Of a stretch of 64,000 nt of DNA, positions 10,804 to 23,639 are shown piece by piece. The stretch's first letter is position 1; each line of letters opens with the position of its first letter. This DNA is from Capsicum annuum. Lineage: Eukaryota; Streptophyta; Magnoliopsida; Solanales; Solanaceae. The translations under genes and the position numbers were made by a program. The notes beneath the pieces are model-generated. The model searched no databases. It had not been told where the DNA came from and was given only the letters and a program-made list of their open reading frames with translations. The stretch is from positions 50,624,766 to 50,688,765 of the forward strand of contig NC_061121.1 in NCBI RefSeq assembly GCF_002878395.1. Reading direction: 5' to 3'.

Positions 10804-11226
10804 TCACCACTCGAAGACTAGCTCATCTAGGAACTGAAACTTCACCACACGGGTGCAATAATTTATAGAGGCATAATAGCAATAGAGCCAATCCATACCA
10901 AGGATAAGATCAAAATCAACCATATCTAACTCTATTAAGTCTGCTAACATGACTTTATGAAGGACAGTGATAGGACACGTCTTATAGATTTGTTTAGCAA
11001 CAACTGACTCACCTACTGGAGTAGAAACCAAGAAGGGCTTAGGGATCTTTTTAAGATTTATCTCAAAATTCACAGCAACTAGTGGGGTCACATAAGAGAA
11101 ACTCAACCCAGGGTCTAACAACACATAAACATCAAAATAGAAGACACAATGCATACTAGTAACAATGTACAGTGAACTCCTAGAGGGATGGTAAGTCATA
11201 AAACTGATTTTGGTACTGACCACCAC
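10804..11226 (-). pseudogene. Gypsy E aspartic protease
   Basis: A 140-codon frame with VLLDPGLSFSYVTP (the DPG form of the active-site triplet usual in Tekay elements, residues about 34-47) and the second conserved block ELDMVDFDLILGMDWL. It would cleave the Gag-Pol polyprotein. The frame itself is open, but it is separated from gag and reverse transcriptase by stops. Confidence 0.83.
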
Positions 11227-11234
11227 CAGTACTG

Positions 11235-12369
11235 GATGATGCGGCCTGAGGAGGAGCTAGGCGACCTAAAGGAGCTGGTGCAGTAGTAGCCTGAGTGTGA
11301 GGACAAGCATCCTTGTTTTTCTGTTTAGAAAGCGGGCACTCTTTGATTCCATAACCCGGCTAGCTACAACTATAGCAACCCCTCCATCCAGCTAAACACT
11401 CACCAGGATAATTTTTACCATACCTAGCACACCAAGGATAGCTGGGCCGGCCACTCATACTATTTTGAGATCTGGACAGAGAGGACTTACCCAACTGTTC
11501 TTGTCTATTTCTGGGTGGCAGAGTACTGGTTGAAGAAGGTGCATGCATAGATGAACGGTTTTAAAACTGCGAATGATTTCCTCCTCCAGACCTATTCTGA
11601 CCATAATCAAGCTTTCCTATTCTATCCTTCTTATTTACTCTCTCTTTCCTTTATTTTTTTGTCTCAATCTGCTGGGCATGCATCATCAATATAGGGAGAT
11701 CCATGTCTCCAATGAGAATAGTAGTCCTACACTCCTTAACTACCAACCCAAAAACACCGGTCACAAACTTACCCATACTTGACCTAGGGTCAGCCATCTA
11801 ATCAAGGGCATACTTAGACAACTGATTGAACCTGAGGCAATACTGTTTCACTGTCATTGAGCCTTTCCTCAGGTTTATGAACTCTTCTATCTTAGCTTTT
11901 CTAATCTAACGTGGGAAGAACTTATCTAGAAATGAATCCTAAAAAATCTGCCAAGTCATGAGAGCTACATTCTTCCCTCTACTCTTCTTCCACATCACTA
12001 CCCAATCATAAGTAATATCTTTCGGCCTATAGGATTCTAATTCTACACTCTCTTCATAAAAAACATGCATAATTTGGTCGATCTTATTTACCTCATCTAG
12101 ATAAAGTTATGGGTCCTTACCTACCTTCGACCCAAAGAACTCTGGCGAATTCATCTTCATAAAATATTAAATTTTGGATATGGGTAAGTCCCCATCTTGT
12201 TGAGGTAGGACTGCAGCCTACCGATTACCCTATATGTTAGTTGTCACAGCATAGGCTAGCACCTGAAAGGCAACCCGAAACTCTACATGTGACACATTCT
12301 CATTCAAAGGATCTGTGGGATGAGGTGACTGGTTATCATTTCATGTGAATTAGCTCAATGAGGAGGCAT
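11235..12369 (-). pseudogene. Gypsy E gag
   Basis: It starts with ATG at 12369 (minus) in MPPH followed at once by a stop. The capsid region can be followed through 11600-12180 in broken frames (for example TWQIF, LRKGSMTVKQYCLRFNQLSKYA). At 11360-11548 there is a CxxxGKNYPGEC block and at about 11335-11385 the zinc knuckle CYSC...GYGIKECP, where the histidine is replaced by tyrosine (CAT to TAT) and two further positions are lost to a stop. Gag would form the virus-like particle and bind RNA; this copy cannot. Confidence 0.78.
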
Positions 12370-12584
12370 TTTCTATCATGTGAAAGCACAAGTTAGCAGC
12401 AAATAGAGATACTGAATACATGATAGATCATGAAAGAAGAGATGATTTCCTAAAATGCTCCATAGCCTCTTGCTTATAGATATGATGCACTTCACACCGA
12501 TGATCAAGACTCTAGGTAATACCATAGAATGCCACACGGTGCTCCGAACTACAAGTAGTTCTGAGCTAACCCTGGTTGCCTTTT
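12370..12584 (-). other. Untranslated leader of gypsy E with decayed primer site
   Basis: Between gag and the 5' LTR. In element orientation CTAGAGTCTTGATCATCGG at about 12495-12515 resembles the segment that follows the primer-binding site in Del elements. The site itself, expected near 12570, is too decayed to read (TTAGCTCAG instead of a TGGTATCAGAGC-like sequence). Confidence 0.45.
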
Positions 12585-14426
12585 CTAAATCTCAATCTCG
12601 AATTCGGGAAGGTATGAATGAAAAATCATAATTAATGTAGAAATTATCTGAATTATCTGGGTATATTTGAATCATACTAATCTCAAAAGTCTAATAAAGC
12701 AATTACTGAAAATCAGAATACTGTAACTAAGATCTAAAACTGAATCTAGTAGTCTGACAAGCCTCTACTGACTAAATCCAGAGAGTCACTGGGACAAGCC
12801 ACAGCTAACTCAAACTATCTGAAATAAATACAGAAATATGTATTAATAAACTAAAAACATGAATAGCTAAGTCCCTAAACTATGAGGACTCACCAACTGC
12901 AGAGATGTAGATTAGATGCTCAAAAATTAGTCTCACTGCTATGGCTGAGCACCTGAACCTACATTATTAGAAAATGTAGCACATAGAAGTATATATGGAT
13001 TAGTACTTTGAGGATGTACTGAGTATATGGGGGTGAATACAATAAGTAAACAATGTCATCACAATTTATAAAATTATTCATGCTAAATGTAAATGACTCA
13101 CATAGGATTGAGTAAATCTGAAACATGAAAATGATACATCATGAATAGTAAAACATGCAATACAATGCTTGTGAGTCACAATACTTTAATCTGAAGATGA
13201 TACATCATGAATAGAATAGCTTTACTGGAAAACTATAAATAATCTGCTCATAAGATGCTTAAAGCATCATCTTTCTTAAATACATAAAATCAATCTTAGG
13301 AAAATAATCTATGCTTCAATCTCATGTTAAAATATCATAATATTCATGCTTGGTAATGTAAACATTCATAACTCAACTTAAAATCTGGAAATTTCAGCAA
13401 TATGCATGAAAATATGAATATAATCATGTAATTCAACTTCTAAATCATTGGAAATCTCATAAGCTTGTAAACAACATTAATGGGTATAAACCCTAACTTC
13501 AATTTCATGAAAACTCATATAAAATTCAGTAAATTTGTAATTAAAATAAGTTTCAGTAAATTTGTAATTAAAATAAGTTTAGGGCACAAGGATGAAAGGA
13601 GTATACTTGTTCATAACCCCATATACTTTAATTGGTGATCTTTGATGAAAAACTTGAATCTTGAATTCCTATTGATGATTTGATGATAAATTCTTAGAGA
13701 TCTTGTGTTGGGAATCCTCAATCTTGAATTTCTTTGGAGAAATAAATGGATGAATTTGGATTTATTGGGGATAAAGTTTGATGAACTAGGGTTTTTCTTG
13801 AGAGAAATTTGACGAAAAGTGAATGTAAAGTGCTTTGAAGGGGTTTAATTCACTGTTTAAGATGGATTAGGGGTTGGGAGAATGAGCAAAGTACCCCTTT
13901 TTAAATATTAAACAGACTGATTAACGCATATTTTTTCAACTGAGTGGCCACTGCGATGCGCCACTATCACGGTGGCTCACTAGAAATTAACAAATGAAAA
14001 ATGGGAAGACTTCGTGGCATGGAGCCATCATAGTGTCCATTTGGAATGTCATTTTGGCACATAGCGCAACGCGCCATTATCACGTTGGACCTCTGGAAAT
14101 TGACAAAAGGTAAATTGGCCCTCTCCGCGATGTGCCAATATCACGGAGGGCCACTGAAAATTGACAATCATCATTTAAACCCTCTACACGACGCGCTAGT
14201 GACCGAAATGACGGTGTTTCATGACTGAAATTTAAAATAGTTATAATTTCTTACCCAGTTATTGGATTTGAGCGAATCTTATATCGTTGGAAAACTTATT
14301 AAATTTACCACACAATGAGAGATCTAAATCAGGAAAATTTCACACGAAATTATTATCATTCACTTTAGAAGCTAATCCTTGATATTTTTGGCATGAATTC
14401 AAGCTATAAAAGTTTAGGGTGTTACA
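12585..14426 (-). repeat. 5' LTR of gypsy E
   Basis: In element orientation it starts TGTAACACCCTAAAC at 14426. The part 13220-14426 matches 6412-7550; 12585-13219 is the downstream portion, whose partner in the 3' LTR has been cut off by the CACTA insertion. A segment equivalent to 5979-6411 is missing here. A 33-bp piece (AGTAAATTTGTAATTAAAAT) is duplicated at 13517-13575 relative to the other LTR. The inner boundary is approximate, set by the resemblance of 12480-12540 to post-primer-site leader sequence. Confidence 0.7.
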
Positions 14427-16318
14427 ATTTAACTGTACGAAAGCCTTTAAATAAAATAAGTTGCAAGGACAATCCCCAAGCTAACTCTAACTTTATGAAA
14501 CTAAAATAATAATTAAAAATAAATAAAATACTGATACTAGTACTCGAATGATGAGTACTCACCGATGTATAACTGTTGATATGGTGGGGGTCATTCCATG
14601 CTTGGTATGGTTGTTGAACATCTAAACCTGTATTATAAGATAATAAATCACAAAGAGAAGTATGCAATCAGAACTTTGAATGTACTGAACATGTGAGATA
14701 TACACCACACTATGTTAACTAAGAATGCTGAAAATAACGTGAGAAGCTGAACATGAACTAAAATTTGTAGGCTGATGCAATAACCCGATAATTATTATGA
14801 AAAACAATATAATTTACAAAAATAACTAAATATATGGTCATGTGAGGACTAACACTGAACTGTGGGAGCTACTATTAACCGGCAAACCCCTTCTGAGCTC
14901 AATAGGGCCCGACTAGTAACCCCAGGTGGATGGGTGTTTAGTACCATGCCAAGTGTATGAACACGGGTTGATATGGATCCACTAATATAATATCCAAAGG
15001 ACAATAATTTCAACCTGCAGTGGCACTGCAGTTTTAGGACTTGGGTAATAAGAATTCGTGTCCTCTTTATGCTAAGTACTACTCCTAACTGAAAGTAAAC
15101 TGATATACTGAAATCCTCAATAATATTGATATTTTGAAATTGAAAGGCAGATGATTTACCTGGAAGTATTCTAAATCATAAAGACTGAAAGAATAAATGT
15201 TCAACTGATAATGTATGATACCCTAGGTCATCAGGTGTTCGCAACCCACCATCTAAGAAGAATGCAACTATTATCATAATTTCATAAACTGGGTGAATTT
15301 AAAAAATTTAATAACTCAAGACCAAAATCATATATTTCATAATATAATTAGGATTTATGATCATGAACATGTAATGGTACTAAAATTCATTGTAAAACAT
15401 GGATTACAACTCAATAATATCAAGGGACTGAGATATCAAGAAATTCACTACATTTATGAACCCTAAGCTTTGAAGAGGAACTAAACTGAGGAATTTAGTT
15501 AACTTTGGGACTCAATGGGTGAAAGAAAATCCATTTATAAAATCCCACATACCTAGAGATTAAAACCCTAAAGAAATCATTGAAATTGGAAGCCTAAATA
15601 AGATGAACCATAACCCTATCTTGGGGAAAGAAATCACCTCTTTTCTCTATGTTAAAACTAAGTGTTGGATGTTTTTTTGAGTAATGAGGGATTAAGTTAA
15701 TATTAACCTTAATAATCAGCCCTAGAATAACTTAAACAACATAGTTTTGATGTTAAAAGAGTGCAAAAAAATGATGTGCCCTTTTAAATTCATAATTAGA
15801 AAGTTGTTCGAAGGCACGTACTAGACATTTCCACCATCGTGGACCCACCTACTACCGTAGGTGGTTCTCATGGTTAAGAAAGTATACTCGTTAACTTTCA
15901 GATTTTTGGGGCTTTTTGGATCAGATGAGAGCATTGTACGGTTGTACAATCTCACTAAGATCTTACCTATGGTCATAGCTTCTCACTTTAGGATAGTGTT
16001 TCACTAAAATAGCTATAACATTTTACTCCTATATCGTATTAAGTCAAAATTGGATTCTTTGAAAAGATAATTAAAATATATATCATTTGGTGGGTTTTGA
16101 GCTTAAATAAAATTTACAATCTATAAGTTATTCTTATTTGAAGCTAACTATCAAAAGATACTTCTCAAGCAATTAATTAGTAAGGCAGGTTTTAACTTGG
16201 CCAAGAGCTAGGAGTTACTTGTGGCGTGAATGCATTTCTAAATCACTTACCATTCCATTAAAACATGATGTTGGATCATACATGTTCTAATCTTAGCTTG
16301 AATTTCTAAGGTGTTACA
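14427..16318 (-). repeat. LTR F, Del/Tekay-like, interrupted by gypsy E
   Basis: The minus-strand start TGTAACACCTTAGAAATTC at 16318 has the canonical LTR head. The interior has the layout of Tekay LTRs: a leader splice donor CTAG/GTATGTGGG near 15552 on the minus strand and a ggatg/taccatgcc block at about 14928. The LTR runs up to 14427 and is then interrupted by element E; its remaining 3' end must lie beyond the CACTA element, outside the window. No internal gag or pol belonging to F is visible, so it may be a solo LTR. L1 coding sequence resumes at 16319, where the target duplication would be TATGT. Confidence 0.7.
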
Positions 16319-16457
16319 TATGTGCAGACCAATTACAGAAAAGGAAGTTCATGATGTTGTCTTTAGTATTGATGGTGATAAAACACCAAGTATTGAACGT
16401 TTTACAACTTGGTTTTTCAAGAAGGCATGGACCATTATTAAATATGACATTAGTTAG
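16319..16457 (+). pseudogene. L1-type LINE fragment, upstream part
   Basis: The frame MCRPITEKEVHDVVFSIDGD continues with KTPSIERFTTWFFKKAWTII, the conserved block just before the reverse transcriptase domain of plant L1 LINEs. It stops at 16457, where a copia LTR begins. The reading continues logically at 27510 (SWIIKEFFVEKNQIL), so this and 27510-29441 are two halves of one LINE split by 11 kb of copia sequence. Its 5' half was separated earlier by the insertion of LTR F at 16318/16319. Confidence 0.8.
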
Positions 16458-17566
16458 TGGGTTCAAGGTGTATATCTAAATGGAAAATGGAGGAAAAATA
16501 GTGGAGAGAAAAGAGATACCAATTTAGAAAGTGTACTCTCAAATTGGAAAGTCTACTCTTTTAAAAGGGAAGTTCACTAATTCTCTCACATTGGCGGTAG
16601 AAGAGAACTTATAAGTGTTTATAATGAGAAACACTAACTCCACATGGATAGTGAGGCAATATCAAGGTGGTTTCTCGCACCATCATCATCGTCAGTCACT
16701 CGGCTCGACTTCGACTTCAGCTTTGGATTTGGATTTATCAAATGATCGATCGATGAGATCTATGTTTTTAGATAAAATTTATTTGAAAATTATTTACAAG
16801 TGAAATTTTTAATCCAAAATCTGAAGGTATTATTTTTCTCCAAGTATGGGCGTATTTTAAACGCCATGCAGACACATACACAATTCATCATGAAGGGATG
16901 TGACCATTCAAAGGAAAAGGCATATTATTTTATGTTGTAGGGTGACCTACAAGCGCAGAGTGTAGGTATACGACCTGTGGTCTCAGCTGTAGCACAGAAG
17001 CAACTGGAATATGCCAAATGTCACCTGCAGTCACAAAACAGGCTTATGTCTAGCACAGACTGGGCACAAGGACGTGACTGCTACTGAAAAGGTGCCTTTC
17101 TGCTAAACCAATACATCATTACTAAAAGGATACAATAAAGGATATAAATGCCTGATATAATCCTCAGGTATTAGAATAATTTTTATGGCAAAAACATTTT
17201 TCTTCTATACAAAAAAATTGTGTGTTCATTAAGTTGTTGAGTGAGTTCGAAGAATCCAACAATATGAGGTACCACTATTGTTCGGATTGAAGGTCATTTT
17301 ATCCTGGGAGAAAGATTCCATAACCTCGGGTACAGTGAGGGGAATTATTCCTTAAGGACACTACATGGAGTCGGGAGACTTGGCCTTAAAATTCTGTTTC
17401 ATCTCATTTCTGAAAGTTAACATACTTCTTTGATAGATTGTTTATAATCTTGTGTTGAAGGTGTTAAGGAACTTCATAAGTATTCTAGTCTTAGGCTTGA
17501 ACTTGTGTTGAAGTTATTGTTTCATGTATATACAGATTCTTGTACCCGAAAACATTGTAAATAACA
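16458..17566 (+). repeat. LTR 1 of copia array H (complete, 1109 bp)
   Basis: Starts TGGGTTCAAGG right after GTTAG and ends GTAAATAACA. The end is confirmed by the third LTR, which ends the same way at 27509 before GTTGG. It holds purine-rich repeats near 16490-16620 and a CACCATCATCATCG stretch at about 16678. The expected start TGTT is not seen, so the outermost bases may have mutated. Confidence 0.8.
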
Positions 17567-17822
17567 ATCTTAAGGAATAATTATTTTGGAATCTCTATAG
17601 CTTGTTTTTGGAGATTAAAGCCATAAGCTTTCTACTCCATTTGAACTTAACTAGTGATTTGAAGACATAAAATCTTCATCACAAGTTAAAGATTACTCGG
17701 TTGATGATTGGAAGTCATAAAAACTTTATCGTTAAACTAGAAACAAGAAGTGTTTAAAGTTGCTACAACTTTGTAATAAGTATTTCGATATACTAAAGGT
17801 ACTGTCATGTTGTGACAGGAAA

Positions 17823-18770
17823 ATGACTAATGACAGTCAGATGCAAGACACTGCAATGACTGTGGGGGCAACTAGTATTGCCATAATAAGTTGCACGAAT
17901 GCTCTACTAGCGATGGAACCAGCAGAAAAACCTAAAAATTTTGTGGGTATTGACTTTAAGAGATGGCAGTAGAAAATGTTCTTCTACCTCATCAATCTCT
18001 GTCTTTAAAGGTTCACAGTTGAGAAAACTTCGGAGGTGCCTGATAGAACCTCTAAAAAATATTGCTTCATGACTGTGGAGGCTTGGAAACACTCAGATTT
18101 CCTTTGCAGGAATTACATCTTGAGTGGTCTCCAAGATGACCTTTATAATATGTACAGTGGAACAAAGAGATCGAAAGAGTTATGCGGAGTGCTAGAACGA
18201 AAGTACAAGACGGAGGATGCAGGAACTAAAAAGTTCTTTGTTGCAAGATTTCTGGAGAATAAAATGGTAGACAACAAGTCTGTTGTTTCCCAAGTGCAAG
18301 AACTGCAAGTGATCATCCGTGATCTCCTTACGGAAGGTATAATTTTAACAAATACCTTTGTTGAACCATTTAAAAATGGTATTAATATTAACTTAACCTT
18401 TCTTAAAGGTCTGATCGTGAATGAGGAATTTCAAGTAGCAGCAATAATAGAGAAGCTACCACCTTTGTCGAAAGACTTCAAGAACTATTTGAAACACAAA
18501 CGTACGGAGATGCCAGTCAAAGATCTGATTGTATAACTACACATTTAAGAAGATAATAAGTTTGGGAAAAGAAGGTCAAGAGGTAATTCTGTAATGAATG
18601 GAGCAAATATTGTAGAAGATGACCAAAGCAACTCTAAAAATTGAAAGAATGTTGGAAATAAAAGCAATCAACCCAAGAAGAAATTCAAGGGAAAGTACTT
18701 CAACTATGGCAAGATTGCCCATAAGTCTATGGATTGTCGTGCTCCGAAGAAAGGGAAGGAGAAGGACTAA
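17823..18770 (+). pseudogene. Copia H copy 1 gag
   Basis: ATG at 17823 gives MTNDSQMQDTAMTV, then NFVGIDFKRWQ and an in-frame stop at 17970-17972 in the conserved block. The capsid domain is well preserved at 18036-18536 (VEAWKHSDFLCRNYILSGLQ, SVVSQVQELQVIIRDLL, EKLPPLSKDFKNYLKHKR). The zinc knuckle at 18696-18737 has lost its first two cysteines (YFNYGKIAHKSMDC), whereas copy 2 keeps all four ligands. An extra 15-bp stretch near 18390 (LTFLKG) is absent from copy 2. Gag would package the element RNA. Confidence 0.83.
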
Positions 18771-18837
18771 GCAAATTTGGCTAAGTCTATGAAAGAAATG
18801 TATGATTTGTCTGTTATGCTTTCCAAATGAAACATGG

Positions 18838-21797
18838 TGGGAAATCCTCGTGAATGGTGAATGGATTCTAGTGCCACCCGCGAAGTTTGTGCTAAAAAGG
18901 AGTTGTTTTCAATGTTTCCTCCGACTCAAGTAAAAGAAAAGATCTACATGGCAAACTTCACTATTGCAAAAGTAGAAAGAACAGAAAAGTGTGCTTGAAG
19001 ATGACTTCCAACAAAGTGTTGAAAATTAATAATGTCTTGTATGTTCTGGAGTTACGGAAGAACTTGATTTCAGTTTCACTTTTAGACTAGAACGGATTCA
19101 AATGTGTATTTTTTTCAAAAAAGATTGTACTTAGTAAAGGAGAAGTGTATGTAGGAAAAGGCTACCTCAATGAGGACCTATTCAAAATGAATGTAATGAA
19201 TGTTGAAATCAATAAAATTTCAATTTCTTCTTACTTGCTTGAGTGTTACAATTTGTGGCATGAACGTTTAGGCCATGTTAATTACAAAACATTACAAAAA
19301 TTGATTAACTTAGAACTTTTTCCAAACTTTGAGTGCAATAAATCAAAGTGTAAAACGTATGTGGAATCAAAGTACGAAAAGCATCCTTATAAGTCCGTTG
19401 AAAGGAATTCCAATCCCTTAGACATAATACACAGGACATTATATGAAGTCAACACCATCACGTGGTGGGAAAAAGTATTTCATAACTTTTATCGATGATT
19501 GCATGAGATATTGTTTTGTCTATTTGTTAAATAGTAAGGATGAAGCAATAGATGTATTTAGGAAATACAAAACTGAAGTTGAAAATTAGTTAGAGAAAAA
19601 GATAAAAATGATAAGAAGTGATAGGGTCGGCGAAAATGAATCTCACTTCGATGGAATATGTCTAGATAATAGAATTGTCCATCAAACTACGGCCTCATAT
19701 TCACCTCAATCTAATGGAATTGTGGAAAGGAAAAAAATAAACTTTGAAGGAAATGATGAATGTCTTACTTATAAGTTCAGGTTTACAGCAAAGCTTGTAG
19801 GGGATACTATCTTACAGCCAACCGAATACTCAATAGATTTTCCTATATTAAAACACAATCAATTCCTTATGAAAAATAGAAAGGAAGGAAACCCAACTTG
19901 AAATATTTCAAAGTGTAGGGGTGTCTAGCAAAGGTCCAAGTTCCTATACCTAAAAGGGTTAAGATAGGACCTAAGACGATAGACTACATGTTCATAGGAT
20001 ATGCTAAAAGTAGTAAAGCATATCGGTTTTGGGTTCATAAATCTGAACATATGGATATTAATGAAAATATGGTAATTAAATCAGATAATCTTGAATTCTT
20101 TGAAAACATTTATCCATATAAAACTAGACATGAACAGTCTAGTGAAGGGTCTAAACGACCTAGATGAAATAAGTGAGAATGCACATAATGATGATAATCC
20201 AAAATGCAGTACATACAAAGAACATCAACTTTATTTGGATCGGATTTTGTAACGTTTCTCTTAGAAAATGAGCCTCAAACATTTAAGAAAGCGATAGCGT
20301 CTTCGAGCTCATCATTTTGGGAAGAGGTAGTCGTAGTGAGATTGATTCAATATTAAGCAACCATATGTGGGAATTGGTTAAACTTCCACCAGGAAATAAA
20401 CCTTTAGGTTCTAAATGAATCTTCAAAAGGAAAATGAAAGTTGATGGTACTATTAATAAGCACAAGGCAATACTTGTAGTAAAAGTATTCAAACAAAAGG
20501 AAGGCCTTGATTACTTTGATACATACTTACCAGTAATGAGGATAACGTTAATTCAGAAGATAATTTCCTTAGCGGCAGTATATGGTCTTAAAATCTATCA
20601 AGTGGATGTGAAAATAGCATTCCTAAACGTAGAATTGGAGGAAGAAATTTGCATGGAACGGCCTAAGGGTTCTTCGGTCCAAGAAAGAAAAATAAGGCGT
20701 GTAAACTTGTTAAGTCACTTTATGGACTAAAACAAGCACCTAAACAATGGCATGAAAAGTTTGACCAAACCATATTGGCAAACGAGTTCAAGATAAATGA
20801 ATGTGATAAATGTGTTTACATTAAAGACACTCTAAATTACCAAGTCATTGTGTATTTGTATGTGGATGATATGTTGATCATCAGTAGATAAATTTCTGAC
20901 ATAAATGCAATGAAATAAATGCTCGAGAGCATGTTTGATATGAAAGACCTTGGAGTTGTGGATGTGATCTTAGGAATAAGAATCCATAGAAATCCACAAG
21001 GTTTGGCATTGTCACAGTCTCATTACATCAAAAAGCTACTTGAAAATTACCAAAACTCCATTGAATGTGAGCTTTGCACTTCAAAAGAATGAAGGTGAAA
21101 GTGACTCATAATTGAAGTACGCAAGAGTATTGGGATGTTTAATAAATATAATAAACAGTAGACAACTTGACATAGCATACACTATAAGTGCACGAGTAAT
21201 CCAAATAAAACTCATTTGATGGCAATAAAAAGAGTTTTGGGGTATCTTAAATTTACTCAAGAATATGCTTTGCATTATAATAAATATCCCACGATACTTG
21301 AAGGATATAGTGATGCAAATTGGATCACCAGATCGAACGAAGTAAAATCGATGAGTGGATATGCATTTACTATCGATGGAGGAGCAGTCTCTTTGAAATC
21401 ATCCAAACAGACTTGTATTGCTCGCTCTATAATGGAATCTAAACTTATCACATTAGATAAAGCCGGTGAAAAAGCAAAATGGCTCCAGAATTTCTTGGAA
21501 GATGTTCCTTATTGGCCCAAACCAGTGGCACAAGTATGTATACACTGTGATATCCAAGCGACAATAGATAGGAAAGGGAGCATGATGTACAATGGCAAAT
21601 CTTATCACATAAGATGGAGACATAATATCGTTAGAGAACTTCTGTCTAGTGGAAATATCATTGTTGACTATGTAAAGTCAAAGGATAATATGTCAGATCT
21701 ACTTATAGAAGGCCTATCTAGAGAAGGAGTTGAGAGAATATCAAAGGGATTGGGTTTAAGGCCTAGGACAAGTCAGCATAGTGGTAACTCTACCTAG
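18838..21797 (+). pseudogene. Copia H copy 1 pol (protease, integrase, RT, RNase H)
   Basis: The order protease-integrase-RT-RNase H is diagnostic of Ty1/copia. Protease: MDSSATREVC, aspartate at 18864. Pre-integrase zinc domain: WHERLGHV at about 19256, with a later cysteine lost (CKTY). Integrase core: 19495-19740, IRSDRVGENES and NGIVERKK. Reverse transcriptase: 20280-21080, intact YVDD at 20859-20870, interrupted by a stop at 20889-20891 and others. RNase H: open frame 21216-21797 with [20 protein letters not shown] and the natural C-terminal end [10 protein letters not shown]. Relative to copy 2 about 27 bp are missing near 21048 and about 16 bp near 21190. It is a dead copy with a recognisable full complement of domains. 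Confidence 0.86.
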
Positions 21798-22045
21798 AAG
21801 ACTTGATACCCTAAGATCTAGGTTCAAAGAGATCAAACAGAGTTCTGTCTGACAGGTTCAAAATTGTTAATACCGAACCCATTCTTATTATGTAGACAAT
21901 TTTAGTAAACAAGGATAAGACTTAAGGTGAAAAGTCTTTTAATGATTATCTAAATTTGGCAGATTTGACCAAATATTTTAATCTATAGGATTAAACATTT
22001 AGAAATCACCTATGTGGGGGTAAAGTACAAGCTGCTTCAAAGAGA
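21798..22045 (+). other. 3' untranslated stretch of copia H copy 1
   Basis: It follows the end of RNase H and leads to the middle LTR. GTGGGGGTAAAG at about 22014-22025 is a candidate polypurine tract. The same stretch, in the opposite orientation and diverged, is seen in copia remnant G at 37768-37945. Confidence 0.6.
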
Positions 22046-22459
22046 ATATTAAGTTAAGGCCTATTAGAATAATTTTTGACAGCAAAAACACTCTTCTTCT
22101 ATAAAAAAATTTTGTATGATCATTAAGTTGTTGAGTGAGTTCGAAGAATCCAAAAATTTGAGGTACTGCTATTGTTCGGATTGAAGTCCATTTTATCCTG
22201 GGAGAATGATTCCATAACCTAGAGTATAGTGAGGGGAATTATTCCTTAAGGACACACCGTGGAGTTGGGGGCTTGGCCTTAAAAATCTGTTTCATCTCAT
22301 TTCTGAAAGTTAACATACTTCTTGGATAAATTGTTTATAATCTTGTGTTGAAGGTATTAAGGAACTTCATAAGTGTTCTAGTCTTAGGCTTAAACTTGTG
22401 TTGAAGTTATTGTTGCATGTATATATAGATTCTTGTACCCAAAAACATTATAAATAATA
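22046..22459 (+). repeat. Middle LTR of copia array H (internally deleted)
   Basis: TATTAAGTTAAGGCC begins where an LTR is expected, then the sequence jumps to the part equivalent to 17168-17566 of LTR 1 (AGAATAATTTTT through AATAATAATC). About 700 bp of the LTR are missing. It serves as 3' LTR of copy 1 and 5' LTR of copy 2. Confidence 0.75.
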
Positions 22460-22714
22460 ATCTTAAGGAATAATTATTTCAGAATCTGTATAGCTTGTTT
22501 TTGGAGATTAAAGCTTAAGCTTTCTACTCCGTTTGAACTTAACTAGTGATTTGAAGACATAAAATGTTAATCACAAGTTAAAGATCATGCGGTTGACGAT
22601 TGGAAGTCATAAAAACTTCATCGTTAAACTAGAAACAAGAAGTGTTTAAAGTTTCTACAACTTTGTAATAAGTATTTTGATATACTAAAGGTACTGTCTT
22701 GTTGTGACAGGAAA

Positions 22715-23635
22715 ATGACTAATGATAGTCAAATGCAAGACACTGCAATGACTGTGGGGGCAACTAGTACTGCCACAATAAGTCACACGAATGCTCCGCC
22801 GGCAATTACACCAGTGGAGAAACTTGAAAAGTTCGCGAGTATTGACTTTAAGAGATGGCAGTAGAAAATGTTCTTCTACCTCATCACTCTCTGTTTTCAA
22901 AGGTTCACAGTTTAGAAAGCTCTAGAGGCTCCCAAGGGAACCTCTAAAAAAGATCACTTCGTGATTGTGGAGGCTTGGAAACACTAAGATTTCCTTTGCA
23001 GGAATTACATCTTGAGTTGTCTCCAAGATAACCTTTATAATATGTATAGTAAAACAAAGACATCATAAGAATTATGGGGAGAGCTAGAATGAAAGTACAA
23101 GATGGAGGATGCAGGACCTAAAAAGTTCTTTGTTTCAAGATTCCTGGAGTATAAAATAGTAGACAACAAGTCTGTTGTTTCCCAAGTGCAGGAACTGCAA
23201 GTGATCATCCATGATCTCCTTACGGAAGGTATAATTTTGACAAATACCTCTGTTGAACCATTTAAAAACAGTCTTAATATTCACTTCGTGAATGAGGCAA
23301 TTCAAGTAGAAGCAATAATAGAGAAACTACCACCTTTGTGGAAAGACTTCAAGAACTCATTGAAACACAAATGTAAGGATATGTCTGTCAAAGATCTGAT
23401 TGTATGACTGTGTATTAAACAAGATAATAAGGCTGCAGAAAGAAAGTCAAGAGGCAATACTGAAATGAATGGAGCAAACATTGTAGAAGATGACCAAAAC
23501 AACTCTAAAAAGTGAAAGAAAGCTAGGAATGAAAGCAATCAACCCAAGAAAAAATTCAAGGAAAAGTGTTTCAACTGTGGCAAGATTGTCCATAAGTCTA
23601 TGAATTGTCTAGCACAGAAGAAATTCATGATCTGT
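22715..23635 (+). pseudogene. Copia H copy 2 gag
   Basis: ATG at 22715 gives MTNDSQMQDTAMTVGATSTA; the conserved GIDFKRWQ-equivalent block again ends in a stop (TAG at 22862), the same site as in copy 1. The best open part is 23102-23407 (KKFFVSRFLEYKIVDNKS, EKLPPLWKDFKNSLKHKC). The zinc knuckle at 23567-23608 reads CFNCGKIVHKSMNC, with all CCHC ligands kept. About 70 bp are missing after the knuckle compared with copy 1. Confidence 0.82.
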
Positions 23636-23639
23636 GTGC

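Larger units (their letters stand above)
5979..14426 (-). mobile_element. Ty3/gypsy element E (Del/Tekay chromovirus type), minus strand
   Basis: In element order on the minus strand: 5' LTR (14426 to about 12585), leader, gag (12369 to about 11235), protease, reverse transcriptase, RNase H, integrase with a chromodomain-like tail (ending 7822), polypurine tract (7554-7564) and 3' LTR (7550 down to 5979). LTR fragments 6412-7550 and 13220-14426 are clearly the same sequence. The pol order with integrase last is that of Ty3/gypsy. The element sits inside the LTR F: F sequence begins at 14427, where the target duplication would be ATTTA. Its far end is hidden because a CACTA transposon cuts the 3' LTR at 5978/5979. 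All coding parts contain stops, so the copy is dead. Confidence 0.88.
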
